17,390 nt of DNA. Source: JBHIDQ01 sp046760155 (GTDB lineage Bacteria; Chloroflexota; Dehalococcoidia; Dehalococcoidales; RBG-16-60-22). The DNA is taken from NCBI GenBank assembly GCA_046760155.1, contig JBHIDQ010000022.1, forward strand, positions 1 to 17,390. Direction: 5' to 3'. The notes below the pieces were generated by a model. It saw only the letters and a list, made by a program, of their open reading frames with translations, searched no databases and was not told the DNA's origin. The first letter of the stretch is position 1. Each line of letters begins with the position of its first letter. Shown here in pieces: positions 13,904-17,390 of the stretch. Position numbers and translations under genes: made by a program.

Positions 13904-14419
13904 TTATATAAGTGACCCAGCTACTGCCAAAGTGGCGGCATGCTGAAATACTTCCGGCAGCATTGCCTGAACAAAACCGAAAATTTCCACCAAAGATGCC
14001 AGCACACTAGAACCAGCCACCCACCGCTCCAGCCAATCAAAAATGGGATAAGCGAGCAGTGCCAGGGTAAAGACGACCATGCCGATACTAGCATTGAGCA
14101 CATTAAGGGCACCACCGATTAGTCGAAAGAACAGACCCCTGCGCCAGAGCTTCTGGACAATTTTCCTTGGCAGGAGCGCGATGAAATGTAATATGACACT
14201 TATTATGGCCAGAGTAATGAAGAAGCCGAAAAAATTTTCCCAGTTCTCTCCGGGGAGGAAGGAAAAAAGAGCTGCAATCAAGTGATAAGAGAGTCCAGTT
14301 AGAGGAATGGCGATGATAAGTATCACCAGATTGAAGAGTTGTTTCACTGCCCCTTCTCTGAATCCACCGAAAAAGCTGAGGATGAGAATGATGACGGCAA
14401 TAATACTAACCCATATCAT
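13904..14419 (-). CDS. CvpA family membrane protein
   Basis: A 171-residue membrane protein with the CvpA (colicin V production) layout. The first helix starts right at the N-terminus (WVSIIAVIILILSFFGGF), followed by the conserved REGAVKQLFNL. Further helices lie at about 29-48, 62-82 and 106-126, and there is an RRGLFFRLIGGALN motif before the last. CvpA proteins support envelope homeostasis and secretion of some peptides; the mechanism is open. The N-terminus matches family starts, but there is no Shine-Dalgarno before the ATG, and a GATAAT hexamer lies six bases upstream, so the mRNA may be leaderless. It is 51 bases downstream of the cation transporter gene on the same strand. Confidence 0.9.
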   Translation of the reverse strand: MIWVSIIAVIILILSFFGGFREGAVKQLFNLVILIIAIPLTGLSYHLIAALFSFLPGENWENFFGFFITLAIISVILHFIALLPRKIVQKLWRRGLFFRLIGGALNVLNASIGMVVFTLALLAYPIFDWLERWVAGSSVLASLVEIFGFVQAMLPEVFQHAATLAVAGSLI

Positions 14420-14425
14420 ATTGCC

Positions 14426-14431
14426 ATTATC
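14426..14431 (-). promoter_or_regulatory. Possible -10 element giving a leaderless CvpA mRNA
   Basis: Minus-strand GATAAT (14431-14426) ends six bases before the ATG at 14419, and no Shine-Dalgarno is present. The nearest -35-like hexamer, TTGTCA (14457-14452), is 20 bases away, longer than ideal. This parallels the polA start but is weaker. Confidence 0.35.
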
Positions 14432-14470
14432 TTAAAGCATCTGTCCTCGCTTGACAAGAGGTAGGCCGGG

Positions 14471-15412
14471 TTAGCCCGGAGATTCCTTATCCTCATCTTC
14501 AGGTGGGGCGGGGGTTAAAGAGCAAAACAAGTCGTTCTTGCCGCATTCCTGACACTCCATCTGGAGCGCACTATGCTCAATGTCAAATTGCCGCCGCAGT
14601 ACCTCTTCAACTTCTTTACGGATTTCCGCCGCTTGACTCATCGGAAGGTCATCAGTAAGCACGTGACAGCTCATGGCATGTAACTCTGGGGAAATGCTCC
14701 AGACATGGACATCGTGGACTCCCTTTACACCCGGTATTTCTTTTAGGGTATTGAGCATCCTGGCTACATCCACCTGCTGCGGCGTGGCTTCCAAAAGAAC
14801 CTTCAAGCCTTCTCGCAGGATACGCCAAGCAGCCAGAGTGATAATAAAGCCAATGAGGACACTGATAAGCGGGTCGACCAAGAACCATCCGGTGAACATG
14901 ATGATGACTGCCCCAATAATAACCCCGATTGAAGCCAGGGCATCACCGAGAACGTGCCAGAAGGCACTGCGTACGTTGAGATTAATCCGCTGCTCCTTAC
15001 GTAGCCAGAGAGCAATAAAGATATTGACGCTAAGACCGATAATGGCGGCAACCAGCATGAGCAGGCTATTTACCTCTGGTGGCTGTTGCCAGCGGCGGTA
15101 GGCCTCATAAAAGATAACCCCGGCAATGGCAAAGATGCTGGCGGCGTTGACAACAGCAACCATCACCCCAATTCGATGATAGCCAAAAGTCATGTGGCGG
15201 CTCGCCGGGCGCCCCGCCTGTCTCACCCCGTACCAGCTGAGAGAAAGGGCGATAATATCAGCAAAGACATGGCCGGCATCGCTGAGTAAAGCCAGACTGT
15301 TGGAGAGAAACCCACCGACTAATTCTACCGCCAGAATGAAGCCGGTAAGAATAATGCCAAATTTAAGTTTACTGCCTACCGGCAAAGGATGATGATGCGC
15401 GTGCTCAGCCAA
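14471..15412 (-). CDS. Cation diffusion facilitator, Zn/Cd efflux type (CzcD/ZitB-like)
   Basis: A 313-residue six-helix CDF transporter exporting divalent metal in exchange for protons. The metal site is seen as HxxxD in helix 2 (H48, D52, with D45 just before) and HxxxD in helix 5 (H153, D157), the combination typical of Zn/Cd members. A histidine-rich start (HAHHH) and a C-terminal cytoplasmic domain (VKGVHDVHVWSISPELHAMSCHV) fit the family. The tail adds a CQEC...C cluster and an acidic end, possible extra metal ligands. The start is TTG at 15412 with AGGAG just upstream; the next methionine is at residue 74, past two helices, so TTG is well supported. It is 16 bases after the macrodomain gene. 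Confidence 0.95.
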   Translation of the reverse strand: MAEHAHHHPLPVGSKLKFGIILTGFILAVELVGGFLSNSLALLSDAGHVFADIIALSLSWYGVRQAGRPASRHMTFGYHRIGVMVAVVNAASIFAIAGVIFYEAYRRWQQPPEVNSLLMLVAAIIGLSVNIFIALWLRKEQRINLNVRSAFWHVLGDALASIGVIIGAVIIMFTGWFLVDPLISVLIGFIITLAAWRILREGLKVLLEATPQQVDVARMLNTLKEIPGVKGVHDVHVWSISPELHAMSCHVLTDDLPMSQAAEIRKEVEEVLRRQFDIEHSALQMECQECGKNDLFCSLTPAPPEDEDKESPG

Positions 15413-15428
15413 TTACCTTCTCCTCTGC

Positions 15429-16001
15429 TTATTTCTTTTGCGACACAATCTCCTGGAGAGCCAAGGAGTAGGCGTCAAAGGTTCGCGAGCCAAAGAGGAC
15501 AAAGACTACCTCTTTAATGGAAGTAATACTCTCACCAAGAAAGGAGATAACTGCCCTTAAAGCTATTCTTGAAGCTTCCTCAACGGGATAGCCATAGGCA
15601 CCAGTACTGATGGAAGGGAAGGAAACGCTAGTCAAGTTATTCTCGGCGGCTAATTTCAGACTTTCCCGATAAGCACTCTCCAGTAACTCGACTTCTCCTT
15701 TGCCACCACCCTGCCAGATAGGACCAACGGTATGGATGACGTGCCTGGCTTTAAGATTTCCGCCAGTAGTTATCACTGCCTTACCGGTTGGCAAACGGCC
15801 CTGCCTAGCGACGATTTGTTTGCATTCCTCAAGGATAGCTGGACCGCCGGCCCGGTGAATAGCCCCATCGACACCGCCACCACCCATCAAACTGGAGTTG
15901 GCGGCATTGACGATGGCGTCAGTGGCTTGTTGGGTGATATCGCCCTGAATTATAGAGAGCTTCGCCTGGTTAACCGTTATCTGTACCTGATTATCTTCCA
16001 T
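15429..16001 (-). CDS. Macrodomain protein, O-acetyl-ADP-ribose deacetylase (YmdB-like)
   Basis: A 190-residue single macrodomain that binds ADP-ribose and hydrolyses O-acetyl-ADP-ribose or mono-ADP-ribosylated targets. The adenine-binding Asp21 is in QGDITQ, Asn35 in DAIVNAANSSLMG, the catalytic-type Asp45 in GGGGVDGAIHRAGG, the phosphate loop is SISTGAYGYP, and HTVGPIW is also conserved. The length equals the free-standing family. The ATG at 16001 has only a weak ribosome site (ACCAGG). It lies 19 bases after the protease gene and 16 before the cation transporter, so the three are probably one transcript. No ADP-ribosyltransferase or sirtuin gene is visible here, so this is not an obvious toxin-antitoxin or DarTG pair. 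Confidence 0.94.
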   Translation of the reverse strand: MEDNQVQITVNQAKLSIIQGDITQQATDAIVNAANSSLMGGGGVDGAIHRAGGPAILEECKQIVARQGRLPTGKAVITTGGNLKARHVIHTVGPIWQGGGKGEVELLESAYRESLKLAAENNLTSVSFPSISTGAYGYPVEEASRIALRAVISFLGESITSIKEVVFVLFGSRTFDAYSLALQEIVSQKK

Positions 16002-16020
16002 ACCTGGTACCGCACGTCTT

Positions 16021-17160
16021 TTACTCGTGACTCCTCAAGTAATCTATCGCCCACTGGATAGCCTCTTCTCCTTCAAGCTCAAGCTGATAGTCTGGCTTTA
16101 TGCCGGCACCTTCGATGAGGCGACCATCGGGGGTGAGCCAGCGGGCGGTGGTAATATATAACCCTGAGCCATCTTTAAGCTGGCGGAGGATATTAACACT
16201 ACCTTTACCAAAGGTCTGACTGCCGGCAATGATAGCGCGACCATGGTCTTGCAGAGCACCGGCCAATACCTCACTGCCGCTGGCACTAGAACCGTCGACT
16301 AAAACAACCATAGGCAGGTTAGTAGTTACCGCACCAGGTTCAACCTCAAGAGCAGTACGCTTTTCTTGGTTATCCACCACATTAACAACCACTCCTTCCG
16401 GCAAAAAGTAGGAGACGACATCAACCACGATATCAAGTATACCACCGGGATTGCCGCGTAGGTCGAGGATGATACCTCTGGCTCCTTGCCTGTTAAGGCT
16501 CTCTAGTATCGATAAAAGCTCTTCCGTGGTGCGTCCGGAGAAGTGAGTGATATTAAGATAAGCGATATCTTCCTTCATCTCAAAGCGGACACTGGGTACT
16601 TCAATTTTGGCTCTAATTATCTCAATTTCCTCAGGCTCAGTCTCATCTTGATGCAGGATAAGAAGCCTGACCGGTGTCCCTTTGGGACCACGGATGTTGA
16701 GCACCGCCTCAGCCAGACTCATCTCTGCGGTAGACTCACCGTCTATTTCCAAGACGACATCGCCCGCTTTGATGCCGGCCTTTTCCGCCGGTGCATCAGC
16801 AATAGGAGCGATAATGGTTAGCTGTTCATTTCTCATTGCCACCTGAGCACCAATGCCTTCAATTTCCCCCTCCAAGCCACTCAAGCCCAGCTGGTAGGTT
16901 TCCGCATCTAGATAAGAGCTGTAAGGGTCATCCAGCACCTCCAGCATGCCTTCGATAGCACCCTGACTCAAGGCGCTGGAATCAAGCTGGTCCCGGTCCA
17001 CGTACTCGTCGAAGATGATATTCCAAGCTTGCTTCACCACTTCGAGACTCCCGGCTGGGCCAGATGGAGTTCGCCCTAAGTTATAACCAATACCAAAAGA
17101 TAGGGCAAGTATGGCTATCAATATCAGGCCGATTACCAGGAATCTCATTCTTCTTGACAT
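16021..17160 (-). CDS. S41 family C-terminal processing peptidase (Ctp)
   Basis: A 379-residue membrane-anchored serine protease acting outside the cytoplasmic membrane on protein C-termini. One N-terminal signal anchor (about 6-28) is followed by the S41 N-terminal helix region (DPYSSYL at 78-84). A PDZ domain spans about 95-185 (IGAQVA, APAEKAGIKAGDVVLEIDGES). The protease core holds ILDLRGNPGG (231-240), nucleophile Ser294 in DGSSASGSE, and general base Lys319 in TFGKGS. The family usually reads SASASE; the Gly at 295 is a mild change that leaves the catalytic serine. The ATG at 17160 has GGAG ten bases upstream; Met5 is a weaker alternative. It follows rnpB by about 45 bases and heads the run with the macrodomain and CDF genes. 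Confidence 0.95.
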   Translation of the reverse strand: MSRRMRFLVIGLILIAILALSFGIGYNLGRTPSGPAGSLEVVKQAWNIIFDEYVDRDQLDSSALSQGAIEGMLEVLDDPYSSYLDAETYQLGLSGLEGEIEGIGAQVAMRNEQLTIIAPIADAPAEKAGIKAGDVVLEIDGESTAEMSLAEAVLNIRGPKGTPVRLLILHQDETEPEEIEIIRAKIEVPSVRFEMKEDIAYLNITHFSGRTTEELLSILESLNRQGARGIILDLRGNPGGILDIVVDVVSYFLPEGVVVNVVDNQEKRTALEVEPGAVTTNLPMVVLVDGSSASGSEVLAGALQDHGRAIIAGSQTFGKGSVNILRQLKDGSGLYITTARWLTPDGRLIEGAGIKPDYQLELEGEEAIQWAIDYLRSHE

Positions 17161-17201
17161 TGGACTTACTCTCCGCTATTCCAGTGAGCCGAAAAATTTA
17201 G

Positions 17202-17390
17202 AGTCAAGTAAACCTGTAAGCCGAGTTCTGTACTCCGAAGTTCGGAGCGGTGACCATCTATCTAGCCCTGATGTTACCACCAGGGTCAAGCGACCAACCC
17301 AGGGAACAGGCCGGGCATCCCTTTTGTCCCTCTATTTGGTCTTGCTCCGGATGGGGTTTACCCAGCCGACTGGTCACCCAGCCGCTGGTG
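17202..17390 (-). ncRNA. rnpB: RNase P RNA, 3' part (5' part outside window)
   Basis: The catalytic RNA of ribonuclease P, which matures tRNA 5' ends. Read on the minus strand, the conserved blocks appear in order: GGGTAAACCCCA, CCGGAGCAAGACCAAATAG (17346-17328), the P15 stem region, GGGTTGGTCGCTTGA, P18 as CCCTGGTG-GTAA-CATCAGGG with a GNRA loop, CTAGATAGATGGTCACCGC, a six-pair hairpin CTCCGA/TCGGAG (P19-like) and ACAGAACTCGGCTTACAG. The 3' end is set a few bases after that last block; the exact base depends on P1, whose other strand is not in the window. In the P15 loop the sequence is AAAAGGGATG, so the usual GGU contact for the tRNA CCA end is absent or altered. Confidence 0.95.

Noticed and set aside
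14466..14479. CCGGG-TTAG-CCCGG hairpin at the stop codon of the cation transporter
   Set aside because: Only five pairs, with the stop codon in the loop and no T-run after it on the minus strand. Too weak to call a terminator.
14652..15392. Open frames on both strands across the cation transporter gene
   Set aside because: They are shadows of the CDF reading frame. None has a credible start with a Shine-Dalgarno or a recognisable domain, whereas the CDF frame has full motifs.
15429..16001. Macrodomain gene as the antitoxin of a DarTG-like system
   Set aside because: No ADP-ribosyltransferase lies beside it. The neighbours are a protease and a metal transporter, and the protein is a plain YmdB-like single domain.
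1..17390. CRISPR array, tRNA, insertion sequence or prophage
   Set aside because: No spaced direct repeats, no tRNA-like cloverleaf and no transposase or integrase motifs were seen on either strand.

Overview
This window looks like chromosomal DNA of a free-living bacterium. A Chloroflexota member near the Dehalococcoidia is my best guess. That rests on moderate GC with a local AT-rich island, the mix of DUF4342, YtxH, DUF4389 and a short CstA, a bacterial RNase P RNA, and several GTG/TTG starts and possible leaderless starts. The assignment is inference, not proof. Nineteen protein genes and one RNA gene are visible. Both edges cut genes: a cysteine desulfurase lacks its 5' part on the left, and rnpB lacks its 5' part on the right.

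Plus-strand half (1-10813). A NifS-like cysteine desulfurase (1-948) ends just before a strong promoter. That promoter drives a small run of a polytopic membrane protein, a DUF4342 protein and a DUF123/GIY-YIG-type protein (1030-2315). Next comes a compositionally foreign AT-rich cluster (2413-4755): two paralogous quinone-oxidoreductase-like dehydrogenases flank a four-helix DUF6326-like membrane protein, and the second dehydrogenase overlaps the membrane gene by ATGA. A histidine phosphatase follows (4799-5431). A second good promoter precedes a DUF948-like/YtxH envelope pair (5510-6020), then an AI-2E/PerM-family permease (6116-7210). DNA polymerase I (7255-9993) and formamidopyrimidine-DNA glycosylase (9995-10813) form a repair operon separated by one base; the polA promoter suggests a leaderless mRNA.

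Minus-strand half (10810-17390). mutM meets a tandem-duplicated DUF4389 membrane protein with overlapping stop codons. Upstream on the minus strand are a CstA-family transporter (11530-13158), a tightly linked unrecognised 183-residue protein (13178-13729), a CvpA-family protein (13904-14419), a Zn/Cd-type cation diffusion facilitator (14471-15412), a macrodomain ADP-ribose hydrolase (15429-16001), an S41 C-terminal processing protease (16021-17160) and the 3' part of rnpB. The last three protein genes are 16-19 bases apart and probably co-transcribed.

I see no CRISPR array, transposase, tRNA, phage gene or defence system. The points most worth checking are the foreign dehydrogenase island with an in-frame shortened copy, the unknown protein joined to CstA, the likely leaderless polA, and the missing GGU in the tRNA-CCA-binding loop of the RNase P RNA. 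Most of the window is ordinary housekeeping and envelope content, and I did not find a convincing novel multi-gene system.
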